Below, piece after piece: positions 39,887-48,721 of a stretch of 64,000 bases of DNA. Source of the stretch: Rhodococcus sp. 06-462-5 (GTDB lineage Bacteria; Actinomycetota; Actinomycetes; Mycobacteriales; Mycobacteriaceae); contig NZ_NOYD01000012.1 in assembly GCF_002258315.1 (NCBI RefSeq), forward strand, positions 186,001 to 250,000, given 5' to 3'. The position numbers and the translations under genes are program-made. Within the stretch, counting starts at the first letter, position 1. Each line of letters begins with the position of its first letter. The notes beneath the pieces are model-generated. The model saw only the letters and a program-made list of their open reading frames with translations, did no database searches and was not told where the DNA came from.

Positions 39887-40429
39887 ATGCATGTGTCCGA
39901 CCGCCTCACCGACCACGTTCCCCAGCGATGGCTCGAGCCCCTCGTCAAGCACGCCGAGGCCCTCAAGTTCCTCATCGTCGGAGCGATCACCTTCGTCGTC
40001 ACCGTCGTACTGTTCTTCGGCCTGAAGTGGACGATCCTGCAGGACAAGCCGGTGACAGCGAACGTTCTGGCCGTGCTGATCGCGACGATCGTGTCCTACA
40101 TCCTCAACCGGGAATGGTCGTTCACAGCGCGTGGCGGACGACGTCGTCACCACGAAGCAGCGCTGTTCTTCGCCGTCGCAGGAACCGGCCTGGCAATCAA
40201 CCAGCTACCGCTGTGGGTGTCGAGTTACATGCTGGATCTGCGGTCACCGAACGTGTCCTTCCTCACCGAGAACATCGCCGACTTCGTCAGCGGATCCATC
40301 ATCGGCACGTTGCTGGCAACCGCATTCCGATGGTGGGCGATGCGCAAGTTCGTCTTCCCGGAGCAGGTGGACGTTCTCCCCGATCCCGCCGCCCTGACCG
40401 TTTACGGTGGACGGCATGGCGACCACTAG
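39887..40429 (+). CDS. GtrA-family membrane protein
   Basis: A 180-residue membrane protein with four helices. LKFLIVGAITFVVTVVLFFG begins the GtrA domain and VSYILNREWSF carries the conserved N-R-x-W-x-F segment. GtrA proteins help move polyprenyl-linked sugars across the membrane for cell-wall polysaccharides such as arabinogalactan. It overlaps the phosphatase gene by 14 bp and precedes it. A glycosyltransferase partner is not adjacent. Confidence 0.87.
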   Translation: MHVSDRLTDHVPQRWLEPLVKHAEALKFLIVGAITFVVTVVLFFGLKWTILQDKPVTANVLAVLIATIVSYILNREWSFTARGGRRRHHEAALFFAVAGTGLAINQLPLWVSSYMLDLRSPNVSFLTENIADFVSGSIIGTLLATAFRWWAMRKFVFPEQVDVLPDPAALTVYGGRHGDH

Positions 40430-40940
40430 GACCCTTGTGCTGATGCGGCACGGCAAATCCGGCTACCCCGACGGAGTACCGGATCACGAACGGCCCCTCG
40501 CCGCCCGCGGCCGACGCGAGGCCGCACTGGCCGGAGCCTGGATCACCGAGCACGTCGGCAAGGTCGACGCAGTGCTGTGCTCGACGGCTCTGCGCACTCG
40601 AGAAACCCTGGTCGCCACCGGTCTAGGCGACTTACCCACTCGATTCGAGCGAGACATCTACGGCGGATCCGCCGACGAGATCATCGACGAAGTTCGGTTG
40701 GCCGACACCTACTTCGACGACGTCACGGTATCCACCTTGCTGGTCGTCGGGCATGAGCCCGGAATCCCGTGGACCGCACTCGAACTGGCCGCGGACGACG
40801 ACACCGACCTGGCCCGAGAGGTGCGACACCGCTTCCCCACCTCGGCAATCGCAGTGCTGACCACCGAGGCGTCCTGGGCAGAGCTGGCCGCAGGCTCGGC
40901 AACCATCACAGAGTTCTGCATCCCGCGCGCCGAGCAGTGA
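40416..40940 (+). CDS. SixA-like histidine phosphatase
   Basis: A 174-residue histidine-phosphatase superfamily protein. The phosphorylated His lies in LVLMRHGKSGYP (about residue 13), a partner Arg in STALRTRETL and the second His in VVGHEPGIP. Length and layout fit SixA, which removes phosphate from phosphohistidine proteins, but other small phosphatases share this form. ATG at 40416 is chosen; an upstream GTG at 40407 adds three residues. Confidence 0.85.
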   Translation: MATTRTLVLMRHGKSGYPDGVPDHERPLAARGRREAALAGAWITEHVGKVDAVLCSTALRTRETLVATGLGDLPTRFERDIYGGSADEIIDEVRLADTYFDDVTVSTLLVVGHEPGIPWTALELAADDDTDLAREVRHRFPTSAIAVLTTEASWAELAAGSATITEFCIPRAEQ

Positions 40941-40957
40941 TCAGTGCTGGTCGGTAG

Positions 40958-41158
40958 TCAGCGGTTCCTGAGGTAGAGGTAGCCGGCACCGCCCGCGGCG
41001 ATCAGCAGAATCAACGCGGCGGGGAACCCGAGCAGCCACCACACCACCGCCAGCACCACCAACGCGGGCGCGGCGGCGATCAACGCGATGCCGGGATTCT
41101 CGCGAACCGTCTCCAGCGCGGACTGTGCATGCACTCTGTCGATCTTCTTGCCTGCCAT
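40958..41158 (-). CDS. Small membrane protein
   Basis: A 66-residue protein. A charged N-terminus (MAGKKIDRVHAQSALETVRE) is followed by two hydrophobic segments and a basic end (LYLRNR). No family is recognised. AGGAG lies upstream of the ATG at 41158. It converges on the phosphatase gene. Confidence 0.65.
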   Translation of the reverse strand: MAGKKIDRVHAQSALETVRENPGIALIAAAPALVVLAVVWWLLGFPAALILLIAAGGAGYLYLRNR

Positions 41159-41238
41159 GACGGACTCCTGTTGCCTGCTTGTCCTGTTTGCGTACTTCCA
41201 CAATAGCGCGCCCGACTACGACTTTCGGTGGAGCGCAG

Positions 41239-41272
41239 CGTCGTACCTTCGGCCGAACCACCAGGTACGACG
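41239..41272. promoter_or_regulatory. 10-bp inverted repeat upstream of the membrane-protein/two-component operon
   Basis: CGTCGTACCT (41239-41248) and AGGTACGACG (41263-41272) are exact inverted copies with a 14-nt spacer that itself holds TTCGGCCGAA. The site lies 49-82 nt upstream of the first gene and could be bound by the operon's own response regulator. Confidence 0.5.
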
Positions 41273-41320
41273 CCTCCGCGGGGGTACCGCGCACGCATCG
41301 GCTGCGGTGAGATCTGGTCC

Positions 41321-41911
41321 ATGAACAATCCGATTCTGCTCACCATCGCGATCTGCGAGGTCGGCTTCTGGGTTCTGGTGATCGGTGGCCTGTGCTTGCG
41401 CTACCTGGCACGCATGAGACGGGCCAGCACGATCACGCTCGCCCTTCTCCCGGTCCTCGACATCGTTCTGATCGCGGCCGTGGCGCTCGATCTGCACCGG
41501 GGCGGCGACGTCGAATTCGCGCATCGCCTCGCCGGCATCTACCTCGGCTGGACCGTCGTGTTCGCGCACTCGACGGTGGCCTGGCTCGATGTGCGCTTTG
41601 CGCACCGATTCGCCGGTGGACCCGCACCGGTCAAGCCCCCGAAGACCGGTCCGCAGGCCTACCGCAACGAGATCCGGGGATTCGTGAAGTGGCTGATCGC
41701 CGCCGCCATCGCGCTGGTGATCACCTACGCATTGGCCCACACCGTGGCAGACTCGGAGCAGGCAGCAGCGCTGAAGACCGTGATCCAGCCGCTCGGCATC
41801 ATCACGTTCTTCTGGTTCGTCACCGGACCGCTGTGGGTGCTGGGTTCCAAAACTGCGGGTACGAAGAGCTCGAGCTCGAAAGATGCGGCAGGAGAACGGA
41901 GTCGACTCTGA
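41321..41911 (+). CDS. Membrane protein upstream of the two-component system
   Basis: A 196-residue protein with five predicted membrane helices and a short Ser/Lys-rich tail. No known family is recognised. The last base of its TGA is the first base of the kinase ATG (TGATG), so it is translated together with the kinase and is a likely part of the same signalling unit, perhaps as a sensor partner. The ATG at 41321 is placed at the start of the first helix; the ribosome site is weak. Confidence 0.78.
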   Translation: MNNPILLTIAICEVGFWVLVIGGLCLRYLARMRRASTITLALLPVLDIVLIAAVALDLHRGGDVEFAHRLAGIYLGWTVVFAHSTVAWLDVRFAHRFAGGPAPVKPPKTGPQAYRNEIRGFVKWLIAAAIALVITYALAHTVADSEQAAALKTVIQPLGIITFFWFVTGPLWVLGSKTAGTKSSSSKDAAGERSRL

Positions 41912-43209
41912 TGCTGGGTGGTTCCCGGGTACTGGGCTTTCACCGCGCAATGCGCACGTTTCGCCCGTCCTGGCGCCCGCGCAATCCCGTGGTATTGCCG
42001 ATCGAGATGCTCCTGGCCACGCTCGTCTACGCCGGATTCCAGCTCTCCACGGGCATGGTCGGTGACACCGGAGACGAACTCGTCAGCAGCCCACCCCTGA
42101 TCGCGGTGAGTGTCGTTGCCCTGCTGGCGATGACCGCGGTGACGTGCGTGCGCCGATCCTTCCCCGTCACGGCATACCTGTCGGTGGTGGCGATCAGCGT
42201 CGCACTGATTCTGGTTTTGCCGGACCGGACTCTCGGGTTCACCCCGCTGTACTGGTTCGCCATCGCCGCCTTGGCAATTCGGGTGACCGGGCCACGCCTG
42301 TTCGCCCCCATCGCCGTCGGGCTGATTCTCGAAATCGCTGTCAGCGTCGACACCCGCCTGTCCTACCCGGATGCCGCGGCCGGCCCCGGTGGCACGATCG
42401 GCGTGGTCGCCGAGCAGATCGCGAACCTCGCCATCAACTACACGGTGCTCATCGCACTGGGCAAGTACATCGCACGAAACCGCGCGCAGGAACTCGAGAG
42501 CGAGGCCGCCCTGGGCCGAGCCGAACTCGAACACCGGCAACGGCTGAACGCTGCCCTGGACAACGAACGAAGAGCCATGGCACGCGAACTGCACGACGTC
42601 GCAGCCCACCACCTGACCGGCATGCTCATCCAAGCCAAGGCATCGAAGACACTCATCACGAGCAACCCCGAGCACGCACGCGAACTACTCACCGGCGCAA
42701 TCGGACACGGACAACGCACCCTCGACAGCATGCGCCAGATCGTCGGAATCCTGCGCCCCAGCGAGATGAACAACAGCGCTCCTCAGCCGATGATCGCCGA
42801 CCTTCCCGAACTGATCGAGCAGTCACGAATGTCGTTCGGGCGCATCGAGATGAGCATTGTGGCAGACAGCGACGACACCGACAGCGCCGTGCAACTGACG
42901 TGCTACCGCATCGTTCAGGAGTCGTTGTCCAATGCCCGACGTCATGCGCCGAACTGCGCTGTGCGCGTCGAGGTATCGGATCGATCCTCGGCCATCGAAG
43001 TGACCGTCACCAACACGCTCATGCCGGACAGCTCCGAGCTGCGCGAGTCCTCGGGGCAGGGATTCGGCATCCCTGGAATGCGTGAGCGGGCCGCATTACT
43101 CGGCGGCACCCTCGATGCCGGATCGTCCGACGACCGCACGACGTGGACCGTACGCGCTCGACTGCCCATCGGCGGGACTATCTCCCGGCCACTGGAGGTG
43201 CCTGCGTGA
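41911..43209 (+). CDS. NarL-type sensor histidine kinase
   Basis: A 432-residue kinase. The first 190 residues contain about five or six membrane helices, so the signal is probably read in or at the membrane. A coiled stretch leads to the HisKA_3 domain with the phosphorylated His in MARELHDVAAHHLTG. The ATP-binding domain has the N-box in RIVQESLSNARRHA and the G-box in GQGFGIPGMRERAALLGG. It would phosphorylate the response regulator encoded next. The signal is unknown. Confidence 0.9.
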   Translation: MLGGSRVLGFHRAMRTFRPSWRPRNPVVLPIEMLLATLVYAGFQLSTGMVGDTGDELVSSPPLIAVSVVALLAMTAVTCVRRSFPVTAYLSVVAISVALILVLPDRTLGFTPLYWFAIAALAIRVTGPRLFAPIAVGLILEIAVSVDTRLSYPDAAAGPGGTIGVVAEQIANLAINYTVLIALGKYIARNRAQELESEAALGRAELEHRQRLNAALDNERRAMARELHDVAAHHLTGMLIQAKASKTLITSNPEHARELLTGAIGHGQRTLDSMRQIVGILRPSEMNNSAPQPMIADLPELIEQSRMSFGRIEMSIVADSDDTDSAVQLTCYRIVQESLSNARRHAPNCAVRVEVSDRSSAIEVTVTNTLMPDSSELRESSGQGFGIPGMRERAALLGGTLDAGSSDDRTTWTVRARLPIGGTISRPLEVPA

Positions 43210-43856
43210 TCACCGTACTCATCGCGGACGATCAACCGGTCGTTCGGCAGGGATTCGAGCTGTTCCTGGCCGGCCATCCCGACATCGAGGTCGTCGGGCA
43301 TGCGAGCTCGGGAAAGCATGCCGTGCATCAGGTGTCGGCATTGCAACCGGACGTCGTACTGATGGACATCAGGATGCCGAACGGCGACGGACTGACCGCA
43401 ACGCGCGAGATACTGGCGCAGTTCGACAGCGTTCGCGTCATCGTCGTCACCACGTTCGACCTCGACGAGTACGTGTTCGCGGCTCTCGACAGTGGAGCGT
43501 CCGGCTTCCTGCTCAAGGACACCGATCCCGACGAACTCGCCGACGCGGTGGTCACCGTCGCCGGCGGCGGATCGGTCCTCTCCCCCGAACTGACTCCGCG
43601 CTTGATGACAGAGTTCGCTCGCCGGGGCAGTCCGAGTCGAGCCACTCCCGTTGCACCGCAACACGACCTGAGTCTGCGTGAAATGGAAGTGGTGCAACTG
43701 TTGGCGCAGGGCCTGGGCAACAACGAGATCGCGCGTTCACTGCAACTCGAACAGAGCACCGTCAAAACTCACGTCGGCAACATCTGCCGCAAACTCGACG
43801 TCAACACCCGAGTGCACGTGGTGATCTGGGCCTACCGCAACGGCATCGCGACGTAG
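43206..43856 (+). CDS. NarL/LuxR-type response regulator
   Basis: A 216-residue regulator with a receiver domain (VLIADDQPVV acidic pocket, phosphorylated Asp in VVLMDIRMPNG, Lys in GFLLKDTDPDE) and a C-terminal LuxR-type DNA-binding domain (SLREMEVVQLLAQGLGNNEI, then QSTVKTHVGNICRKL). The GTG at 43206 overlaps the kinase stop (GTGA). It is the partner of the kinase; target genes are not evident, though the repeat at 41239-41272 could be an autoregulatory site. Confidence 0.92.
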   Translation: MITVLIADDQPVVRQGFELFLAGHPDIEVVGHASSGKHAVHQVSALQPDVVLMDIRMPNGDGLTATREILAQFDSVRVIVVTTFDLDEYVFAALDSGASGFLLKDTDPDELADAVVTVAGGGSVLSPELTPRLMTEFARRGSPSRATPVAPQHDLSLREMEVVQLLAQGLGNNEIARSLQLEQSTVKTHVGNICRKLDVNTRVHVVIWAYRNGIAT

Positions 43857-43866
43857 GTCTTCACAG

Positions 43867-45189
43867 CTAGGCCGCTCTGCGCTCGTCTTCGTCAGCAGTC
43901 TCGCTGGTGTCCTCCACCAGTGAAGCGGAGTGGTCGGTGTACTGGAAGTGCGGTCGCTTGTCGCCGATGTACGAGGTCATCCACGACACCACCGCAACGT
44001 AGCGGTTCCGGAAGCCGACCAGGTACATCAGGTGCACGGCCAGCCACATGAGCCAGGCGATCGGGCCCGACATGTCGACCTTGCCGAACAGCCGCGCCAC
44101 AGCGCTGAATCGACCGACGATCGACATGCTGCCCTTGTCGGTGTATTCGAACGGCGTTCCCGCGTCGACCTTCCCGATGATCATCTTCGCAACGTGCCTG
44201 CCCTGCTGCATCGCCACCGGCGACTGACCGGGGAGCTTGTTCAACGACGTCACGTCGCCGATCGCGTAGATGTCCTCCGCCGAACCGACCGTCAGGTCGT
44301 CGTGTACGAGAAGCCTTCCGGCACGGTCGGTCTCGCAACCGGTGCGCTCGGCGATCGTGGCGGCCAGTTCGCTGGCCTGCACGCCCGCCGACCAGATGAC
44401 CGTCTTGGCGGCAAAGGTCCGTGAGGTCTCGGTGTCCACGTCCTGCACGGTCACGACGTCGTCGGCGATATCGGTGACCATGGCCCCGGTGACGACGTCG
44501 ACGCCCGACTTCTCGAGCTTCGTGCGGGCGTACGCGCTGAGCTTGCCGCCGAACGCGGGCAGTACTTCCTTGACTCCGTCGACGAGGGTCACCGTGACGT
44601 CGTCGGGTTCGATGTCCGGGAACGAGCCGGCGAAGTAGCGGTGCGCGAGATCCCTGATCTGGCCTGCCAGCTCGACACCCGTCGCGCCTGCACCGACGAC
44701 GACAAAGCTCAGCAATTCCTTGCGAGCAGCCGGATCGGTTGTCAGATGCGCGGTTTCGTAGCAGCTCAGAATCTGCTCACGCAGAGCGATCGCGTCGTCG
44801 ACGGTCTTGAGCGCGAACGTGCGGTCCTTGAACTCGTCGCGGCCGAAGTACGCCTGCGTGGCTCCCGTGGCGACGATGAGACGACCGAAGCCGATGGTGT
44901 GGCTCTGCCCGGCACCGATGTAGGTGACCTGGTGAGCTTCGGGATCGACGTCGACGACACGTCCGAGACGCACGTCGGCCGAATCGTACTGCGCGAGGAT
45001 GCGCCTGATCGGCGGGGCGATCTCGCCCGTCGAGAGCATTCCGGTGGCGGCCTGGTAGAGCAGCGGCTGAAAGAGGTGTTCGGTGGTGCTGGAGATCAGC
45101 GAGAACGTCACACCGGCCTTGCCCAGAGACTTGGCGGCGGCCAATGCTCCGAATCCCGATCCCACGATGACGACGTCGTACGTTTGCAC
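43867..45189 (-). CDS. ndh: Type II NADH dehydrogenase-like FAD oxidoreductase
   Basis: A 440-residue two-dinucleotide-binding flavoprotein. The FAD motif is VVIVGSGFGALAAAKSLG and the NADH motif is FVVVGAGATGVELAGQ. The segment FQPLLYQAATG and the C-terminal membrane-contact region (GPIAWLMWLAVHLMYL) are characteristic of NDH-2, which passes electrons from NADH to menaquinone without pumping protons. GTG at 45189 with AGGAAA upstream is preferred to ATG at 45216, whose purine stretch is too close. It is divergent from a LysR gene. Confidence 0.88.
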   Translation of the reverse strand: MQTYDVVIVGSGFGALAAAKSLGKAGVTFSLISSTTEHLFQPLLYQAATGMLSTGEIAPPIRRILAQYDSADVRLGRVVDVDPEAHQVTYIGAGQSHTIGFGRLIVATGATQAYFGRDEFKDRTFALKTVDDAIALREQILSCYETAHLTTDPAARKELLSFVVVGAGATGVELAGQIRDLAHRYFAGSFPDIEPDDVTVTLVDGVKEVLPAFGGKLSAYARTKLEKSGVDVVTGAMVTDIADDVVTVQDVDTETSRTFAAKTVIWSAGVQASELAATIAERTGCETDRAGRLLVHDDLTVGSAEDIYAIGDVTSLNKLPGQSPVAMQQGRHVAKMIIGKVDAGTPFEYTDKGSMSIVGRFSAVARLFGKVDMSGPIAWLMWLAVHLMYLVGFRNRYVAVVSWMTSYIGDKRPHFQYTDHSASLVEDTSETADEDERRAA

Positions 45190-45290
45190 AGCACTTTCCT
45201 TTTCGGCTCGAGTCATTTCCTCTACGAAGAACTACCTCCATGAAACTCCGCCCGCGATGCTCTATCAACGCGGAAGTTGAAATAGCATCT

Positions 45291-45305
45291 ATGAGCTGAG
45301 CTCAT
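45291..45305. promoter_or_regulatory. 15-bp palindrome between ndh and LysR genes
   Basis: ATGAGCT-G-AGCTCAT is a perfect palindrome, 15 nt before the LysR start. LysR proteins bind dyads of about this size, so this is the best candidate for its own binding site. Confidence 0.55.
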
Positions 45306-45319
45306 GGTTGAATGGCGGC

Positions 45320-46237
45320 ATGGAACTGCGGCAGCTGAAGTACTTCCTCGCGGTCGGGGAGGAACTGAACTTCTCTCGCGCTGCCGAACGCTGCTACGTC
45401 TCGCAATCGGCGATCAGCCTGCAGATCTCCAAGCTGGAACGAGAAATCGGTGAGCCATTGTTCGAGCGGACCTCACGGACCGTCCGATTGACCGTTGTCG
45501 GAGCACAATTGGTCTCCATCGCCCGGCACATGGTGGAGCTCGAGCAGTCCGCCCTGGCACTGACGACCCGGAGGCGGAACCAACTGCGTCTGACCGGAAA
45601 CATGACGTTCGCAGCCAACGCCATCTCCGCCATCGTCGCGGTCCGCGAGCGCCATCCCGACGCCGAGATCGACTTCGTCCTGAAACGATTCGCAGAACAG
45701 ATCGAAGCAGTGACGTCCGGCGACTGCCAGGTGGCGCTGATCCGCGGCAGCGTCGAACGCTCCGGTCTGCACGTGACCGAGCTGTGGACCGAGGACCTCG
45801 TCGTCGTCCTCCCCGAGGGCCATCCGCTGGCGGGCGAGAACAACCCGAGCCTGAGTCAGCTCGCCGGCTACCCCCTGCTGCTTCCCAAGCGGAGCGAGCA
45901 GATCCTGCTGCACCGGGTGATCGAGCGCGAGATGAAGCGCAGCGGACTGCCGCTGAGCTTCGGCCCACCCGTGGCGTCCGATCACACCGCCAGCGCCGAA
46001 CTCCTCAAGAACCCGCAATGCTGGTCCATCCTGTACGCCAGCACCGCCGACAGCACCCCCAAGACCGGCCTGGTCTTCCGCACCGAGGCCGACCGCAGGC
46101 TGCGGCTACCGGTATCGGCAGTGGTCGACGCGACCGTGCCCGCCACCGACATTCAGCGCGACCTCGTGGCGGCCCTGGCGGCCACTGCACCTGTCAAACC
46201 CACGGCACCTGTTCAGCCCGCCACTCCTGCGAGCTGA
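45320..46237 (+). CDS. LysR-family regulator
   Basis: A 305-residue regulator. MELRQLKYFLAVGEELNFSR and AAERCYVSQSAISLQISKLE form the classic N-terminal DNA-binding domain. The C-terminal effector domain follows with the hinge near LALTTRRRNQLRL. The last 15 residues are a Pro/Thr/Ala-rich tail that repeats KPTAPVQPATP. It is divergent from the NADH dehydrogenase gene and likely regulates it or itself. The 3' end overlaps the convergent flavoenzyme gene by 25 bp. Confidence 0.88.
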   Translation: MELRQLKYFLAVGEELNFSRAAERCYVSQSAISLQISKLEREIGEPLFERTSRTVRLTVVGAQLVSIARHMVELEQSALALTTRRRNQLRLTGNMTFAANAISAIVAVRERHPDAEIDFVLKRFAEQIEAVTSGDCQVALIRGSVERSGLHVTELWTEDLVVVLPEGHPLAGENNPSLSQLAGYPLLLPKRSEQILLHRVIEREMKRSGLPLSFGPPVASDHTASAELLKNPQCWSILYASTADSTPKTGLVFRTEADRRLRLPVSAVVDATVPATDIQRDLVAALAATAPVKPTAPVQPATPAS

Positions 46238-47205
46238 GCGAACGCGGCATCGGCGTCGAACAGTTCGGCGCGATCGTACGTCGACGTCGAGGCCATGATC
46301 TCGTTCGCGCCGGTGCGCTCGACCACCGCCTCGAGCCGCGGACGGACCTGCCCCGCCGTGCCCAGGATGCTCGACGCCAACGACGCCTCGATTCGGTTCC
46401 GCGTCTGCGGCGTCCACTGCGTTTCATCGATCGCCGACGCCGATTCGAGAGCCGGGAACTCGCCCTCGCGCCTGGACCTGGCCATCGCCCATGCCTCCGG
46501 GACGGCGAGCCTGCGGGCATCGGCGGCGTCAGCCGCGATCGTCACGTCGAGCGAGACGATCACGTACGGTTCAGGATTCGCCGACGACGGTCGAAAGTGC
46601 CTGCGATACAGCGCCAATGGATCATCGTGTTGGAGAACCGGTCCACCGACAACGACCGGAAGACCTGCGCGGGCGGCCACCTCGAGACCGGCTCCGGTCG
46701 CGAGGACGAACACCGGCGGACACGACACCGCCGGCCGGGCCGTCACCGGACCGGAACCGTCCAGATACGAACGCAATTCGGCGATGTCGGCCTCGAACGT
46801 GTCGGCGTGCTCACTGCGCAATGCCGCCCGAACCGGTTCGGTGAAACCGAGGGAGCGGCCGACACCCAGATCGATCCGGCTGGGAAAGAGGGACTCCAAC
46901 ATCAGGAATTGCTCGGCCACGACCAGCGGCTGATGGTTGGGCAGCATCACCCCGCCGGATCCGACGCGAATGCGCGAGGTGCGCGACGCCACCGCCGCCG
47001 CGAGAACCGCAGGCGCGCCCGACGCGATCCCTGGAACGCCGTGATGCTCGGCCACCCAGAACCGGTGCAGCCCGATCTTCTCGGCATGTACCGCTCGTTC
47101 GACGGTATGGCGCAGCGCCGAGGCGTCGTCCATTCCGGATCGAGTGCGGGATCTGTCGAGAAGTGAGAAGAGCACAGATAATTCAACCGACGAGGCGTCG
47201 GGCAT
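46213..47205 (-). CDS. Luciferase-like (LLM) flavin-dependent oxidoreductase
   Basis: A 330-residue protein with the bacterial-luciferase TIM-barrel fold. Conserved parts are HRFWVAEHHGVPGIAS, RIRVGSGGVMLPNHQPLVVAEQF and LDLGVGRS-type ESLFPSRIDLGVGRSLGF. It should use reduced flavin (FMNH2 or F420H2) to oxidise an organic compound; the substrate is unknown. The ATG at 47205 is the first likely start; the open frame extends further but overlaps the divergent promoter of the VOC gene. Confidence 0.85.
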   Translation of the reverse strand: MPDASSVELSVLFSLLDRSRTRSGMDDASALRHTVERAVHAEKIGLHRFWVAEHHGVPGIASGAPAVLAAAVASRTSRIRVGSGGVMLPNHQPLVVAEQFLMLESLFPSRIDLGVGRSLGFTEPVRAALRSEHADTFEADIAELRSYLDGSGPVTARPAVSCPPVFVLATGAGLEVAARAGLPVVVGGPVLQHDDPLALYRRHFRPSSANPEPYVIVSLDVTIAADAADARRLAVPEAWAMARSRREGEFPALESASAIDETQWTPQTRNRIEASLASSILGTAGQVRPRLEAVVERTGANEIMASTSTYDRAELFDADAAFAQLAGVAG

Positions 47206-47211
47206 ATTTCT

Positions 47212-47247
47212 CGAACTGTTCGTTCGACGCGGACCGAAGTTGTCCGC
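47212..47247. promoter_or_regulatory. Two short dyads in a divergent promoter
   Basis: CGAAC-T-GTTCG (47212-47222) and GCGGAC-CGAAGTT-GTCCGC (47229-47247) lie between the divergent LLM oxidoreductase and VOC genes. Either could be an operator; the sites are short and their significance is modest. Confidence 0.35.
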
Positions 47248-47268
47248 AATGGCCGTCACTATTGCTTC

Positions 47269-47643
47269 ATGAACCTCACCATGAAGCTCGAACTCGTCAC
47301 CCTGGCCGTCACCGACGTGGACCGCGCCAAGGACTTCTACGTTTCGATCGGTTTCAACGCCGACCACGATGCCCGCCCCTGGGACGGCATCCGGTACGTC
47401 CAGCTCACTCCCCCGGGCTCGGCGTGCTCCATCGCGATCGGGGAGGGCATCACCGACGCCGAGCCGGGCAAGGGAGCCGGGATCCTGATGGTCGTCGACA
47501 ACGTCCAGGACGCCTACGAGCACCTCACGGCGGCCGGCCTGACCATCGATCCGCCCAAGGACGAGGGCTGGGGCACGTTCGTGTACTTCGCCGACCCCGA
47601 CGGCAACAAGTGGTCGGTGCAGCAGTTGCCCGCGCAGTCCTGA
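47269..47643 (+). CDS. VOC-family (glyoxalase-like) protein
   Basis: A 124-residue VOC-fold protein. LELVTLAVTDVDRAKDFYVS begins the first beta-alpha-beta unit and VYFADPDGNKWSVQQLP ends the second. This group includes glyoxalases, dioxygenases and resistance proteins, so function is open; metal-ligand residues are not all obvious. It is divergent from the LLM flavoenzyme and could share its control. Confidence 0.83.
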   Translation: MNLTMKLELVTLAVTDVDRAKDFYVSIGFNADHDARPWDGIRYVQLTPPGSACSIAIGEGITDAEPGKGAGILMVVDNVQDAYEHLTAAGLTIDPPKDEGWGTFVYFADPDGNKWSVQQLPAQS

Positions 47644-47653
47644 CTCGCCGGAT

Positions 47654-48589
47654 CTAGGACTGGCCCGGGACCAGCCGGGCCAGGATGCCGCGGTGATCGG
47701 AACCGGGAATCGTCACGGCTTCGACCGAGCGAACGGCCAGGTCTGCCACCAGAACATGGTCGATGGCGATCACCGGCGGGTACCAGGTATGCGCCGGGTA
47801 CGTCCTGAGCATGCCCGCCCCGGTAGCCACCGCCGCATCGACGAACCGGCCGTCCTGCAGATCTCGGTACCGACGATGGTCCTGCGTGGCATTGAAGTCG
47901 CCCGCGACCACCACGGGACCGTCGTCGACGGGGATCTTGGCCAACAGCTGGCGCAACAGCCCCAGCTCACGAACCCACTCGGACGGCTCCCGCGGCCACG
48001 GCGGCACCGGATGGACCGCGAACACCAGCGGCCGGCCCGGCATCTCCACCCGCGCAGAGAGCAGCTCTGTCACGAAACCGTCGTGGCGCTGCTGATCGAC
48101 GAGCGGGAAGCGGCTGTAGATTCCGGTGCCTTCGCCGCCAGGAGCAGCGCTGACGTGCGCGTGCGGCAACGAGCCGGACAGGATCGGGCGAAGTCGGGCA
48201 TCGGCCTCCGGCGTCAGTTCGACGAGAGTGAGCACGTCGGGTCGGTGCTGCTCGACCAGCGCGACCAGCGCGTCGGGATCGGCCTGACCCAACCAGATGT
48301 TGGCGTGCAGCACCGTCAGACTCGGCGCCCGGGCCGTCGTCCGGGAGCGGTGCCTGTACAGAGGAATCTGCGTGGCGGCGGCACCCATCGATACAACCGC
48401 GCCCGCCGCCAGCCCCCACCAACCGAACGCCACGGCCGCGAGCGCGGTGCCCGGCACCGCGGCAAGCATGAGGACATGTGCCAAAGCACCGAAGACGAGC
48501 ATCGCCTGCCCCCGGGCATCGAGAAGGTGCGCTGCGATGCCCAGTACTGCTGCGAAGAGCAGTAACAGAGCCACCGATGCCGAAACCAT
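47654..48589 (-). CDS. Membrane-anchored endonuclease/exonuclease/phosphatase-family protein
   Basis: A 311-residue protein with about three N-terminal membrane helices and an outside EEP-fold domain: VLHANIWLGQADPDAL, VLTLVELTPEAD, GDFNATQDHRRY (metal site) and SDHRGILARLV (catalytic His/Asp). It is a phosphodiesterase or phosphatase of unknown substrate, similar to actinobacterial proteins sometimes seen near lipid or DNA metabolism genes. The ATG at 48589 gives a short N-terminus before the first helix; the open frame upstream runs into the divergent cholesterol-oxidase promoter. Confidence 0.83.
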   Translation of the reverse strand: MVSASVALLLLFAAVLGIAAHLLDARGQAMLVFGALAHVLMLAAVPGTALAAVAFGWWGLAAGAVVSMGAAATQIPLYRHRSRTTARAPSLTVLHANIWLGQADPDALVALVEQHRPDVLTLVELTPEADARLRPILSGSLPHAHVSAAPGGEGTGIYSRFPLVDQQRHDGFVTELLSARVEMPGRPLVFAVHPVPPWPREPSEWVRELGLLRQLLAKIPVDDGPVVVAGDFNATQDHRRYRDLQDGRFVDAAVATGAGMLRTYPAHTWYPPVIAIDHVLVADLAVRSVEAVTIPGSDHRGILARLVPGQS

Positions 48590-48721
48590 GAGCGGAGTGT
48601 GACAGGCAAACCTGAGGCCGAGCTGGGAGCCGTCCCTATATCCGACCGAAGTGTTCGCTTTCTCGCAGCAAACACGACACAATCGAGAGCGCTGTCCGCA
48701 CGTACGAGGGGGAAGTTTTCC

